From NCBI GenBank assembly GCA_947311845.1, contig CAMZMU010000055.1, forward strand, positions 20,445,382-20,509,381: a stretch of DNA of 64,000 nucleotides, read 5' to 3'. The notes beneath the pieces were generated by a model. The model was given only the letters and a program-made list of their open reading frames with translations, searched no databases and was not told the origin of the DNA. The position numbers and the translations under genes were made by a program. Numbering within the stretch: position 1 is the first letter of the stretch; the number at the start of each line of letters is the position of its first letter. Shown here in pieces: positions 20,860 to 34,029 of the stretch. This DNA comes from Poa pratensis. Lineage: Eukaryota > Streptophyta > Magnoliopsida > Poales > Poaceae.

Positions 20860-22880
20860 TGTTTTTGAGAGGCGCAGGTTTGGCCCCGCACGGGCCTATA
20901 GCCTGGCGCGGCGGCGCAAATGTGTCGACACTCACGACAGCGTTCGTTCGTGCGCCCCGTCCACGTCCGCGGAATGAACTCGCGTCGCGATGGGCGGCAC
21001 CGGTGTACGCGGTGGGTGCACGGACGGACGAGGGAAGCTTCGGCGAAGCACGGAACCGGTGTCTGGCCCCTGGGGTCCGTCAGTGTTCGTGGATGGGCGG
21101 AAGTGCTGTGTCGGGCCAAGGTGATACTCGACACCGTCTTGATCTCCACGGCACAACTCTAGTCCGGAATTGTAGATTTGCTGTCGCGGAGTTTGCAGCA
21201 AAATAGCAAAGCACTATGTCTAGTTTCTGCAAACGGGTAATCATTCTTCTCATGCTCAATTTTGGGTAAATTGCGATCATTTTATCGTTCTAATCATATT
21301 TTTGTCTGTTTACCAATTTCCAATATTCTGTTTACTCCAATCAGAAATGGTTGACACAGATCTATCAAAATACGGATGCATCTACATACTAAAATACGTA
21401 TAGATACATCCAAATGTAGATGAATCTGTGGCCACCATTTCTAACCGTCGGAGGTATTTTTCTTTTGCAGCATATCTGAGACCGGCATAGTACATTCCAC
21501 CAACAACAAAATAAAGCTTAGTTCGTGAACTTCTTCGATGCTCTCGTAGCTGAAAGAGATGTATACATTTGTGTAAAACACAAGGGATCTTAGATTAAAA
21601 AAATCATATGCTTAAGATAAAAAAATGGTGACGTATACTTAAGATAATATTAATGGTGAGGATCGCGTAAATGCTCAATATAAATTGAAGCAGTCATCCA
21701 ATAAGGCGTAGCCGCGTAGAGGATAGATATGGACGTCACATTCAGACACGGCAAATTAACCTTGAAAATATGCCATCTCTGTCCAGACTTAGCTTTGACG
21801 TTGGTGATAATATTTTTTACTAGTCGTTGTAGACCAAACACACATGGAGTTCCATCACGTGGTGGTTTTGGCCTCGCTGAATTTCGTCCCATCCTTACAA
21901 GCATGCCTTGTTGGTAAACAATTGGTTGGATCAACACCACTACACCACGACAAACCAAGGGGATCACAGGTAAGCCATCACCACCCTCCAAATTTGGAAT
22001 GTGTCAACCATGCATGAGTTTTACCCCCCATACCCGCCTCCGCTAGACCCAACGGGTTTGAATTTTACCCGATAAGCACACCCGTGGGTTTTTTTCTACA
22101 TCATACCCTCTCCATTTAAGGCGGGTACCCGTCGGATTTACGGGTATCGGGTACCCATTGCCATCCGGATGCATGACACCAATTATCGCCGCTGCAGGGT
22201 GTAATATTTTAGTGTTATTCTTCACGTGCAGGGGCAGATCCAAGTGCAACTAGCGGGATCTTTTTTTTTGTAGAATAGCAAAAATTTACCATATGTGGCA
22301 CCAATGTGCACACTGATCACCACTTCTCTAGCTCTGCCCTGTTCGCGAGAGTAAGCTTTTGTTTTCTTTTGGTTGGTTATCGATGCCGTCGTTTCTTCAC
22401 TAACGTCTCGTGTGAACTCCTTTGCGATCTAACAAGGCAAATCTTTTGCAACTTTTTGAGATATTTATTTTGCTTTGTCAACGAGTCATTTGTTCAATTG
22501 TTGAGTAGGTATGACCGAATTGATACTACATTGTTAGCCACACCGGTCCGGTAAACATATCTAATTACTTACTAGTCTTGTTGTTTTGACGGAGAATGGA
22601 TTAGCTGATTAATCAGCATATATAGATTTTTTTTTCATTTATGCTTTGACAAACAACACAAACAAGTGGCGGCCCACAGTTTTTATGTTGACTGACATCA
22701 CAAATTGTCTGCAACATTTCTTGACCTTTTGATCTCGTTAAAAAAAAAATCATGCAATTGGGAAGGATTCAGGTGGATTAATATCATAGTGCATACAGTA
22801 AGTCTAGCACCGCCATTGCTCAGAACACACATATCGTGCGTCATGACCGTCTGTTGCTGCTTGTGATCGGCATGCTTGTA
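20860..22880. other. GRAS upstream region and intergenic DNA
   Basis: A GC-rich segment of about 300 bp (20860-21160) upstream of the GRAS leader is probably its promoter. From 21200 the DNA is AT-rich. 21990-22180 contains reiterated gggtacccg / cgggtatc words in both orientations ending in gggtacccattgccatcc, which resembles the end of a common plant hAT-like repeat, but no full element was delimited. No gene. Confidence 0.45.
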
Positions 22881-23004
22881 CTCCCTCCGTTCCAAATTAG
22901 ATGTCTTTAACTTGTCCACATGCGGATGTATCTAGATATGTCACATGTATAGGTACATCCAAATGTGAACGAATGAAAAGTTATCTAATTTAGAATGGAG
23001 GGAG
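22881..23004. mobile_element. Stowaway MITE
   Basis: Ends CTCCCTCCGTTCCAAATTAG / CTAATTTAGAATGGAGGGAG with TA duplication, 124 bp. Confidence 0.9.
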
Positions 23005-24019
23005 TACATTGTACACTTGTACCCTTTGTTGTTTAGATGTTTTTCTTGGGATTTAGACCAAAATCGCGGCCGACATGAACCGCGACATCTCTACGTACGG
23101 CTGAGATCGCACGCTCATTCCGGCGTCCCGATCCTCGCTCGCATACCTGTTTTTTCTTTCTCTTTTCTTCAGAGTCCAGACACGTAGGCACTCGCGGTCG
23201 CTGTATTTTGTGTGGAGCCGCAGTTGCGTCGCTAGCTAATTCGTCCTGGCCTCCTGCATGGTTAGCTTGGACACCAAGTTCCGTCAGGGTGGGCACGTGG
23301 TGGTCCTGAGCCTGCCACACACGAGCCCGAGGCAGCACGAGCCGGACGGTGGGCGCGATGCACTGTGGCGCTCTCCATGTCCCCATTCCTACTGACAAGC
23401 AGTATGGTAAACTGGTAATCGTTTTACTGTAAAAAGAATACTACACACGGTGAAAGGCACAATTCTACCCGAGACGAGTGCAAGTTCCAGTAAACTATGC
23501 CGATAACATATTTTCTGTTAGTAGAATCAAAATTGCAGCAATGTAATATCGTGTGAGAATCTCTCTAGATCTGGTGAGCTTACTGTAGCCACAGGAAATT
23601 CGTTCTAGAAGGTCTCAATATATAATCTTTGAAATAAAAAGAAAAAAGTGCAGATTCACTGGACATCCGAAAGAATACAAGAATTGTTACAACTGAATGT
23701 CCTTTGGACCACACAAGAGGACAGGCTTGGAGGGTCGTAATCGGAGTGGCAAAGCTTCACATCGTGCCTCACAAATTACTACGTGGTACTTATCGCATTT
23801 TTGTTTTATTTGGGGAGTATTTTACGATTATTCTTGTCCAAGTACATTTTCTAATAGGATGTCACTGAGAACATAAATATAGGCTTTCATACGTGGAAAG
23901 TGGTCTTTCCTCCTGAGATCCAGTGCAACCTCCACTTAAAAAAATCGAAAATTATATTTGTGAGTTTCAAAATATTCTGAAAAAATGCCCTTAAACAAGG
24001 TTCCAAAGGTAGCAAGTGC
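23005..24019. other. Intergenic, no gene seen
   Basis: 23030-23400 is moderately GC-rich with a 121-codon minus-strand frame of low-information composition (Arg/Ala/His). No motif is recognised. Confidence 0.45.
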
Positions 24020-24840
24020 AAGTTGGATTATTACACACCTAAAGGGCTCAACGGCGGGGAAAAAAAAAATCATCCGACAACATCCTTAAAAGAGAAAAAC
24101 ACGGAAATGAAGAGTGTGGCTAAAGGAGGGTCGAAGGAGCATGAGACCATATGCTCAGGTCATGACGTCTCTATAATCCAATGGGAGATAGGAGGGTTAC
24201 CACCTAGGAGTTGAGCTTGGAGAAGAATGTGTCAAGCCTGGCCAGTCCACCCTTCCTCCATAGAGGCCTCGAAAGGTGTAAAAAATGATCATTTTGTAGA
24301 GGGCAACTGTCATTTGACAAACATTCCCTCAATAAGAGTTATATTCCTAGTAACCCAGAGGTACCCGGGGAAATAAAGGCTAGTCGGCAATGCTAGCAAG
24401 CGTCCAATGGCATCCAAAACAGTCTCTGACGTGTAACCAAAAAAATGGATCACCATGCGGGATCAGATAATGTGGTCTTGGTTTTTAGGGTTGCCACAGA
24501 GAGCGCAAAGGCCATGTCGAGCGTCGTGTCTCCTTTAAACATGGTCTCCACTAGTAAGTTGCCCTCTAAACAATTTTCGTAATAATATCTTTATTTTTAG
24601 ACGGATGCGGCTTTTCAGATGTATTTATTTATTGATTTTTTTGTGCATTCTTTATTTGGTCCGTTACACTTCAAATATATACCGGCTGCACATTTTAAGA
24701 ATGTGCAACTTGCGTTCTAGTAATATGCAAAGGATTTTTGTGTTACTAAATATCCTTTCTTGCAATTTATCTTTGTATCGGTTCGGCCGGTGTGGATTTA
24801 TTTATAAAGCGGGGCTACGGCCTGTTTCGAGAATTTATCT
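24020..24840 (-). mobile_element. LINE fragments (zf-RVT region and a 3' end)
   Basis: On the minus strand at about 24400-24530 a broken frame reads RHDARHGLCALCGNPKNQDH, the Cys-x2-Cys and Asp-His spacing of the zf-RVT domain at the C-terminus of plant LINE reverse transcriptases. At 24795-24832 on the plus strand, ttatttataaagcggggcta then cggcctgtttcg matches the 3' terminus of another LINE-like family also seen at about 42905-42938. These are probably two unrelated remnants side by side. Confidence 0.5.
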
Positions 24841-26099
24841 TTCAAGCTTCGATTTTAGTCAACTGCTTTTCTTTATCGTGGTTTCAGTTTACTGGTGAGG
24901 TTTCAGATGTCAGTGGACTGATTTTATTTTAAAAAAACTCTTCAGTGGAGATTTATGGCTCCCGAGCTCGAATGATCATGTTATTTAAAAAAAATGAAAA
25001 TCATATTGTGAGTTTCAAAAAATTTGAAAAAAACCCCGGATGTAGCTAATGGTGTATCCCACAAACGTGCAAATTATGAAATTGAAATACTTTATATCCC
25101 GAGATACACAAAAAATGAAAAAAGAGTGGATCTTAGTATGCATATTCTCAAATTTCTAAATTTTATCCTATTTTGTCTTTTTGTGTAGCCCATAATACAA
25201 ATAGTTTTGCATTGCAATTCGCATGCTTGTAGATATATCATTTGCTTTCTCCAGAATTTTTGAAATATGTAAATATAATTTTTGGATATTCTAAAATGAA
25301 GCAAAGCATTGGAGCTCGGAAGGCAAAGTCACTTACCAGAAATAGAGCAGCTAGCGTGTCGGAAAACAAAAAACCATATGGAATCTCATAAACCAAACTA
25401 TCCACGTAAAAAAATTGTAAGTCTCTAGGAAGGTCCATTGGTCCGCACTAAAAGTTCAAGCAAATGTTTACGAACTAAAACCCTCCCATGGGAGCTTTGG
25501 AGGACAAAATCCACACAAAACGTACCAGTAAACATTAAACAGTGCATGCATCTAACGAAGCATCGCAGCAGCACAACATGTTCTATATACAAGTGTTATA
25601 AGTCCTGACCAACTGACCTTTTCTTGACTGTCCAACATGTGAGCATCCACCTTAGCAAATTGTTAATTGGACGCACCAAAGGACGTCCAGGTTCATTGTA
25701 TCCGTGCGAGCCAAGCTTCTGATAGCTCAGATGTTTGCCCTTGTTTGGGCAGGAGCCAGGAGAAGTAGCGCCTCGAGGTTTCGAGGAGTGGACGTACATG
25801 TCGCGTTTGACTTGGCTTTGCGGCTTCGAGTCGCGGAGTTGCCCGGCATCTACAACCTCGACCGATCTCCATTATAGAAGTGGATAAAATAAATGAAGTG
25901 TTTCCTCTGTTGCTTGATTGCTTTGAAATGGTCTTGCCTCCGACCGTGCAAATGTCATCGCTGACGTCAGCTTAGTGACATGAGACAAAGCCAGAGCAGA
26001 TATTGCATTTGCCTTCTTTATTTACGACATCATTACCGTATCTGATATACTGTATTAGAAGTACACTCCAAGAAATGAGAATTACTGTTATACGAAGTA
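24841..26099. other. Intergenic, no gene seen
   Basis: AT-rich sequence with no element ends or coding signal recognised. Confidence 0.45.
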
Positions 26100-26192
26100 C
26101 TCTCTCCGTTCCAAATTACTTGACTTTCATATATCCACATATGGATGTATGTACACACTAAATGAAAGTCATCTATTTTGGAACGGAGGGAG
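26100..26192. mobile_element. Stowaway MITE (short)
   Basis: Ends CTCTCTCCGTTCCAAATTAC / TATTTTGGAACGGAGGGAG, TA-flanked, 93 bp. Confidence 0.88.
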
Positions 26193-28895
26193 TACATGTG
26201 AAGCACGAGGATGTATCCAGTGCAACAACAGATATTCTCGTGCAACCGGTGCACGTGCACTAGACGTTGGAAGCGTATGATAAGCGTTAAAAATCTAAAA
26301 ATAAGCAATTTTGCCGATTGACATTTGAACGAGAATTCTCTTGGGGCTCAATCAACTCCTTGCTTGTTGGATCTATATGTGCATGCTATTAAGTTGCACG
26401 CTGGTTGCAACTATTTAGTTTTTAGTTCCGGACTGGTTGCAATTGATATTTTATAGTTTAAACTGGATTTCTTCTATATTACATAAGGGTTACAATTGAA
26501 TATTTGTCGGTTAAAATATGGTTGCAACTGGATTTCTTTTTCACATGTGGATAATGAGATTCGAATGAGAATTAAATCTCAATTGAATGAGCTCTAGGCG
26601 AACCGCAAGAAAATTAGTACATTGATACAATATACATCTTATGTCACAAAATTTATTTATAAATTCACCTCAAATGTTGAGAAATAAAAAGACAACAATA
26701 ATTAATTTATTGGGCTATGACTAAGGCCCATTAAAATTACCCTAAATTTGTTAATTTCGTTTCTTGAGAATTGAGTTGTATTTGTAGCTGAACTTTTGTG
26801 ATATGTTAGATACATGGTATGCCTATGTACTCATTTATTTTTACCTTTTTTAAAGCTTCTAGGATTAATTTTTGACAATGGGTGCATTGGTCGAACGAGA
26901 ACTCAAGGTGCATAGGATATGTTCTACGCGAAAACAGAAAATACATTACAGAATCTGGATACTATTGCACCTATGTAGACAAATTAGAAATCCATGAAAA
27001 GGTCAAAAAGTTCTGAAACCGACGTTCAGACTAACATGTCAAATATTTTACCAGTACAATTGTTTTGCCAAATAATGAATTTCCTTGCACCTGGATCAAA
27101 GATTTGGCTAAAAAGCACTATGTACACTCTATATTCGTCATACATTTGTCTTTTTTGGCAAGAATTTAATGAGAATCATTTCCTGGCCAATGTTTTTACA
27201 CGAGTAGAATACTTGATCATCTCTGAGCACAAAAAAGATTGGAATTTTTTGACCTTTTTTCGAATTTCTATTTTTTCCACGTATGAGGTGTGGTGGTACC
27301 CAGAAGCCAAAAAGTTCGCGTCCATGTTCCATGTGAGTACTCTATAACATGTTTAATACTGTCAAGTTGTAGTTGGGAGTAGTATGTCATTTTCTTGAAA
27401 AGGAGCATTACTCCCGATTTCACTCATCATGAAACCGATAAAACAAAGTATACTTTCGTCAAAGATAAAACATAAAGTACATGCCACTTTAACTAGGATG
27501 CATGTAGCACAATCACCAGGCCTAGCTACGCAAAACACTAGTTGAGAGAAGTTTCATACAAACTCAACAACACATGCATGCTCCTCATAGCACCAGGCCA
27601 TCAGCGCCCAACCTTTTTTCTTGTCAAAGATATCAGCTGCTACCTGTAGTAGCCGCTTTGCTCTTCACGTTGCAAACCTCTCGTCGTTCACTCATCGCTG
27701 CAACGATTGCACATGCATATACATAGCTTCTAGAAGGGTCTGCATGCTAGTACTCCAGCACGTACTCCACCAACATAATGTTGGATGGTCCAAGCGGTGG
27801 ATCTCAGCATTGATTGCGCATGGCGACGCATCCCAGATTGATTAGGGTCCTGTACGAGAAGGACATGCATGTGCTTCCAAGAGTAAGTGAAGAACTGAAA
27901 AGGAACCTTGGCCTGAAAGCCCAAAGATATTCAGATAATCCGGCTTCGGCATGCTCGCGACACTCATTTAGTCAGGTCATGAAATTCACTCAACTAACTT
28001 CTAAATACGTTTTTCGAAAGAAAAAGGCCGGAACACGACGTGAAATTTGGTAAGGACGGAAATCTGGTGTATCAAAGTTTGATGGGACATATGTGGAGGC
28101 GAGGACCAGTCTAATGCAACTCTGCCGCAAGAACATCGACGGGTTTAGCGTCTCTCCTGCAACTGTTGCACGGTAGGGCTGCGACAGTTTAATCTCTGCG
28201 CAAAAAAAATCGTGCGATCTCAGGTTCACATTTATTTCCGTCATGGCATTAAGAGGTTGTAGTTTTTTTTTTAGAATCTTTTTTTTTTAGTTAGCGCTTT
28301 TCTGGAAAGGCCCAATGGTCATGATAAACTTATGGCCCATACAAACATAACACCTTGTGGGCTTGGCCGTGTGGATTTGTTTCCTTTTCCTGTGCTGCCA
28401 CTGACGTTACAAATTTAACAGTTGTGCTTTTTTTAGGGCATTTAACAGTTTTGCTAAAAGTACAGAAATTTGCCATTGACGTCGACATTAACTCCCAAGA
28501 CTTTGTGAGACGAAATATATATACCACACGATCAGAGCAAACGACATGAAAAACCTACCGCAAGTGTTCGAGCCTTGATGATTATGTGTTTTATAACGAA
28601 AGAAGGCACAGTGTGCATGCTAATGGCACCGCCCGTGGTCATCTACAGTCGCACTACAGCAGTCATCGTCAATGACCGTCACCGAACACCCATTCTCTGT
28701 TCAAACTTCAAAGGAGGAACGGATGAATCGGCGAGGCGTGTCTCAGAAAAGAGCACACTTGTTTTGTGTGATTGCTTCTCACATGCAGCTTGGTAAGAAG
28801 AAAACTCATGAATGAGAGATGGAGATGTAATATATGCTTGACAAGGTTGCATGTTCCAACTTCCAACGCGAAGCGAGGCGCCATCTCTGATTCCT
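26193..28895. other. Intergenic, no gene seen
   Basis: AT-rich DNA. The largest frame (26994-27347, plus, 117 codons) has no recognisable motif and a Phe/Trp/Tyr-rich composition of chance AT-rich translation. Short polyT runs near 28260-28290 may mark retroelement remnants. Confidence 0.45.
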
Positions 28896-29458
28896 CTATG
28901 TATAAATAGTGATGGTAGAGACCAACGTTTGTTCTTGTGAAAGTAGAAGAGAGTTTCCGAACCATGTGCAGCCATGCCATTTCCTCTTTACCAGGTGTGG
29001 AGTCCTGAGATTTTGGAGTGAAACAAACCAATTAATACCTACACTGTCGGTAGCTGAAAGCCAAAAACAATGAAGCTGAAGTTACAACACTTAGTTCGAT
29101 ATCTTCGGTTGCATTACATCTTTGAAGTAAACCTCTTTGTCATCCAACCCCACACCGATGTGTTCGTTCTCAGAATCTATGTATAAATAGTGATGGTAGA
29201 GACCAACGTCTGTTCTTGTGAAAGTAGAAGAGAAGTTTCCGAGCCATATGCACCCATGTCATTTCCTCTTTACCAGAAGTGGAGTCCTGAGATTTTGGAG
29301 TGAAACAAACCAATTAGTACCAACACTGTCGGTAGCTGAAAGCCAATAACAATGAAGCTGAAGTTACAACACTTGTTCGATTTCTTCAGTTGCATTACAT
29401 CTTTGAAGTAAACCTCCTTTGTCATCCAACCCCACACCGATGTGTTCGTTCTCAGAAT
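28896..29458 (+). repeat. 281-bp tandem duplication carrying a TATA-like box
   Basis: Two adjacent copies (28896-29176 and 29177-29458) each begin with ctatgtataaatagtgatgg, a TATA-box-like start, and run through gagaccaacg, tttcctctttaccag and acaccgatgtgttcgttctc. They differ by scattered substitutions and a few indels. The motif cctctttaccag|gtgtggag in copy 1 looks like an exon end with a possible donor, altered to agaagtgg in copy 2. No coding sequence is recognised. Confidence 0.8.
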
Positions 29459-29796
29459 CTATGCTAGCGACACAATTTGTATTGAAGAGAGATACGCATG
29501 TGTGGCCATCAAGGTTGGAGAATGTCGTGAAATTATACTCCCATCAAGAGAGTAGACAAGACAACAACCAGAGGTGGAGAGGCGAGGTAGTTAGGAAATG
29601 ATGCGGACGGCGGCAACTCTCTACGCTTAGAACTCTGGTACACATGGGGATGGGGCGCGAAGGACTGTTCTGATGATTACTGGACCATGAAGTAGAGTGA
29701 AGTGTTTCCTGGGAAGCTGCGTCATGTTGTTGGTGTAGCTCGGCGATGGCTGGCTTGGTCTGGTGTTTGTTTCTACGCGCTCCTCGGGATTCGAAT
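29459..29796. other. Intergenic, no gene seen
   Basis: Unique-looking sequence between the tandem duplication and a MULE MITE. A 60-codon frame starting at 29419 is not convincing. Confidence 0.45.
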
Positions 29797-30022
29797 GGCG
29801 AAATAATCCAGTGAGACCGGGTCTATTTTCCTATTAGAATAGACCCAATCTAGAGAACGCCACGTGGAATAGTTAATCTTAAAAAAGCAACTGTATTTTC
29901 TTCCAAATCTATTTCTTAGGAGGAAGAAATAGTTGCTTTAAGATTCATGATTTCACGCGGCGTCTCATAGATTGGGTCTATTCTGATAGGAAAATAGACC
30001 CGGTCTCATATGATTATTTTCC
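29797..30022. mobile_element. MULE-type MITE, 9-bp TSD
   Basis: GATTCGAAT precedes (29788-29796) and follows (30023-30031) the element. Inside are long inverted arms (GAGACCGGGTCTATTTTCCT / AGGAAAATAGACCCGGTCTC). Two nested smaller inverted pairs (ggaagaaa, ttaagattc) give a strong hairpin. 226 bp, non-coding. Confidence 0.88.
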
Positions 30023-30031
30023 GATTCGAAT

Positions 30032-31146
30032 GTTTCGGCAAGCGTTGACTCAGAGATTACACGGGAGTTCCGGCCATGGCGTGGCTCTGTTTGTTCGAGC
30101 GTGTCGTTCTGAACCTACACGGTTTAGACTCTGAATTGGACGGTAGTTTTGAGCTGCGTAAAAACATGCAGCTTTTCTGGTTCTGCCTTTATTCATAACG
30201 AGAACAAAGGAGACCGATCGTGTTTCGTGCAGATCCTACTGCAGCGATCCGGATGTGCCGTGTGCCGTGCCATCCCATGGACTCGGACGTGCGATCATGC
30301 GCGTCGTGGCTCGATCCTAGTCGCACGGCTACCACACAAAACGTGAGCTCATGCTTTATCCGAAATAGCAAAGAGCAAATGGGAAAACAACTCCTAGACT
30401 GACGAAAACAACTATAGTACTGAACTTAACTGAAGGAAACGACACTAAGGTTAATTGTCAACAGACGCCGGTGCGTCACGCCCCCGGCATGGAACCCCTC
30501 TTCAGGTAATGCGGCGGGAGATGCGAACATGCAGCATTCATGCTCGGCCCAATCGGCATGGCGTCCCGCAGGCCGCAGCCGGTCGCCCACCAGGTTCAGG
30601 TTGGCATTTCGACTTGTCAGGCAGGGGTTTCGAGGCTAGGCCCTGACTTCTTCGGTTCTTCAAGTGAAATGCTGCAGAGCCGCCGTATAGAAAACCAGCC
30701 CCTTCTTACAAGATACCAGTCCATGATTACTCCACATTCAGCAAAGGAGAAGTGCATGTTGTTTCAGTCAAATTCAGAATTGTAGACGGATTTTGACGAC
30801 TCTTTAGAAAGCTAGTCTCGTTATATACAGACAAAAAGCAACAGATGGTACATACGCTTCGAATCACTTCAGTCACAGCAGTAAATAAGTACAAGCATGG
30901 CAGCGATGGAGAATTTTCTATTGTTTCGAAAGAATCAGAATCACATTTAACGGACTTGAAACTCTAACCCTGTTCCGAGTACTGTACACCTAAGGAACTA
31001 GAGATGCAGCTTTACATACACTTGGAATCACATCAATCATAGGCATAAGACAGGCATCCACCACTAATAATACTACTACCGATCAACAGACGGGCATCTA
31101 ATCAATCACGTACGCTGTCCATCCAGCCTCCAACCTGTCCTCCATC
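30032..31146. other. 3' flank of C2 gene A, shared with C2 gene B
   Basis: No gene. From about 30505 (ggtaatgcggcgggagatgc) the sequence resembles 40667 onward (ggtaatgaggcgggacctgc), so the duplication that made the two C2 genes extends past their 3' ends by about 600 bp. Confidence 0.6.
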
Positions 31147-32086
31147 TTATTCAACCTGACATCGGGTAACATCATCAGAGTCAAAACCCACAGAGTGATC
31201 TCAAACGAATTCAGCAAAAAACATGGGCGAATTTCTTTACCTTGGCGGCGGTGAAGGTGACGCCGACTTTGATCTCGCCGTGGTACGAGTTGTCTGCGCT
31301 GACCACGCTGTACTTGGCCGGGTTCAGCTCCGACGAGCCTTTCTCCATGCCTATGCTGATCAGATCAGCTACGTTGATCCTGCATCGACAACATAACAGA
31401 TTCAGATCTTTCTTTCTTTCTTTTGCTTTTGTAGCTGGATCGATCGGCAACTAGCACCACTGGATCAGTACTCACGTTGCTTCCCCGAGGTAGTCGTCGC
31501 TGGACAAGTTGTCATGGTCCATGATCCGGAGGAAGAGCTTGTGCTGCACGTTGTCCGCGGTGGAGCTGATCGGGAACCTGAACACCTCGTTCCAGCTCGG
31601 GTTCCTCCCCTCATCTGCATCACAGCACACAGTTTATTTAAAAACCAAATCATCACAACTGCGCCATCCTATTGTCAAAGTCAACGGTGGCTCCTACTTA
31701 ATTAAATCAAGTCGTAGCTTGCTTTGCCCAAACATGATCATCATTGGCAGCAAAATAAAGGTTCTTCGAAATCAGGAAAAGAATTCCTGCAGTCGATATG
31801 AGGAAGAGATTCAGAGAGAGGGAGATCGCTGACCTCGGGCGGTGCTGCTCTTTCCCTCCTGGTTCCGGTACTTCACGATCACATACGGGTCTAGCCTGCC
31901 TGCACGTACAGGTAAAAAACAGATCGATCAATCTCCACCCACGAATGAACAGAAGAACGGAGGAAACCAGAAGCTCTACCAAACAAGAACATGCGTGGTG
32001 GTGATTCTGACGAACTCACCTAGGAAATCGTTGCCGGCGAGTCCCTTGGCGTCGATGAGAAGCACTTCCAGGACACCCCGCCCCAT
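31147..32086 (-). CDS. Small C2-domain protein, copy A, truncated C-terminus
   Basis: This is a single C2-domain protein of the elicitor-responsive protein (ERG1/phloem protein 16-like) type, which binds phospholipid in a Ca2+-dependent way. Exons are 32086-32020, 31899-31834, 31614-31476, 31379-31241 and 31155-31147, all GT-AG and in phase (67, 66, 139 and 139 bp then the last). It starts [18 protein letters not shown] and keeps likely Ca2+ ligands Asp20, Asp26, Asp77, Asp79 and Asp85 ([18 protein letters not shown]). The last exon reads Val-Glu-stop. The paralogue at 41.2 kb shows 16 further residues (VGGW.HS.RD motif), which are still readable here down to an old stop at 31102-31104. The predicted product is 139 aa instead of about 155. 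The core fold is intact, so it may be functional. Confidence 0.82.
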
Positions 32087-32389
32087 GGTTCTCTTGTTCT
32101 CGCTTGAGAAACCTGATCAGTATCTTCTCTCTCCCGGCCGGTTGCTCGGTCCTCTCTTTCTTCCGTCCGAGTCTCTGAGCAGTTCGTGTTTGCTTCCCTG
32201 GCTGGGACGTTCTGACAAGTCAAAACTCCGAGGAGCTGTCGCTAACGTGAGAAAGCTCGTATCTTGCGAGTTTGTTAGGACCGGTTCAAAGTCCCTTTGC
32301 TTCCCAACCTCTTTCCTAGGCCTGGAAATGATGAATGAAGTCCAAAATTAACAGTTAACTAGCCGGGTGGCGGCGCACTGGCACGGGCA

Positions 32390-34000
32390 ACATCTTTGAT
32401 TATGTTTTCACATTGATATTTTGTAGGCTACTTATGATCAATATCTTCACGGCTATGTAGAGTAATATATTAGAGCCATATTTAAGTTGTTGAACTTTAT
32501 TGATATAAATGCAACAGAGGAAAGCTTAGTTTCATGTGTAGAAAATCCAAAATACTACTACTACTACCTCAAACATATGGGACGATGATAATTTACCACA
32601 TCGTCAAAATTGGCCAAAATAGTACTATAACATCACATAATTACTTTTTTCTGATAATTGGATCATAGAGGTTCTTTCACTTGATATGTTATGATTGACT
32701 TAGTATTTTTTGAAGTTTATATGTGTTATGGCAAAAAGAAAAGGTAATATTGATTCCTTTACTTTCATGTTAAAACCAGTTGTAGGTGAAAAGGGAGTCA
32801 TGTCTTGGACTGAATACATAACATGTATAACGATGGAATGCATGAAAATAAGTTTGTGAATTCTTAGAACCATGTCTAATGAAAATTTGTTCTGTGATCA
32901 TGTCATTTGAAGCATAAGTGTAAGTAAGGTAATAAACAAAGAGCTTTTATTGTTCAACACAAATACATCTGCATGTGTGTACCATGATTTCATTTTGCAA
33001 ATATGTTTACTTGTTAACGTAAGATTATTGAAAATACAAAAGGTTATAAATATTAGTTCATCGTACGATGTGCACATATTTAGATCACAGAAATAATGAT
33101 TTGCGTCTAATTAGTGTGCACTGGGCTATGCGGGAAATAGATCGGTGGTGATGCAAGTGCATGGGCTTGTCTTGTTATGCGATGAAATCTCGTTATCCAC
33201 ACTTTATTCCTATTACAAATTGCGGTATGTACCCTCTGATTCACTTGTCCACAAGATGACATTCAAGTGCGACTGATATATTGCGGATGAAATCAAGAAT
33301 GTGTACTGCACGTGTTAGTTATCTAAATTAGACGACTCAACTTTTCTTTTTTTTGAACTTCCCCATTTTCAAGACAATTTATGTATACATTATTAAAAAA
33401 CATCCATAAATTTTGACATACTTTTTTAGTAGAATTTTTTTTGACATATTTGTGGAAGTTCTTTTAGGATAGTTCCTCAAGTTGAACTTGGCACCCATAC
33501 CCCGATAAAATATCCAGTTGGATTATACAGGTATAGTAGGCCAAGTTTATGTGAACTATTATTTGCCTCAACCACTCGGTGGCCCGCTGTTATGATATGG
33601 TTATTTATGTACTCGGCAAATTTATATTTGGTTGGTGAGCGGCTTGTACAATTTTTGATTGCCCTGTTTAAAATTTCAAGAGCACAAGAGTGTTTCGGAA
33701 TATCATATAACAGGACTCTATATATTCACTATGAGATGGGGAACCATAGGAAAAATACCTATATACTATCCAGTTGTTTGAATCCTTTAAGAGTTCGAGT
33801 TTTATGTAAATTATTTTGCAATGATAGAGAAATATTGTAGGACGTACATGGTTTTAAGACATGCATGTTGTGTAGGATTGTGAGTCATCGGGAAACATGG
33901 TAGTAGAAGAATTTCCAGTCAAGTGTTAATGTTTGCCATTGTGCGTCGATGTGGTTGAGCTCTTTTCAAGCTATGCTGTGAAGATTGTGGAGCATGCAAG
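32390..34000. repeat. AT-rich dispersed repeat, copy 1
   Basis: No coding potential. Landmarks shared with the copies at 34030-35850 and 38690-39363: accatgatttcattttgca, agtcactggct-type A/T tracts, atccagttggattata, gtggcccnctnttatgatat, and gagatggggaac. Copies diverge by roughly 10-15 percent by eye. Family unknown; it lies directly upstream of C2 gene A. Confidence 0.65.
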
Positions 34001-34029
34001 AGGCTATTAAAGGATGCAAATAACTATGG

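Noticed and set aside
26994..27347. 117-codon plus-strand frame
   Set aside because: No motif, chance-like composition, no splice or promoter support.
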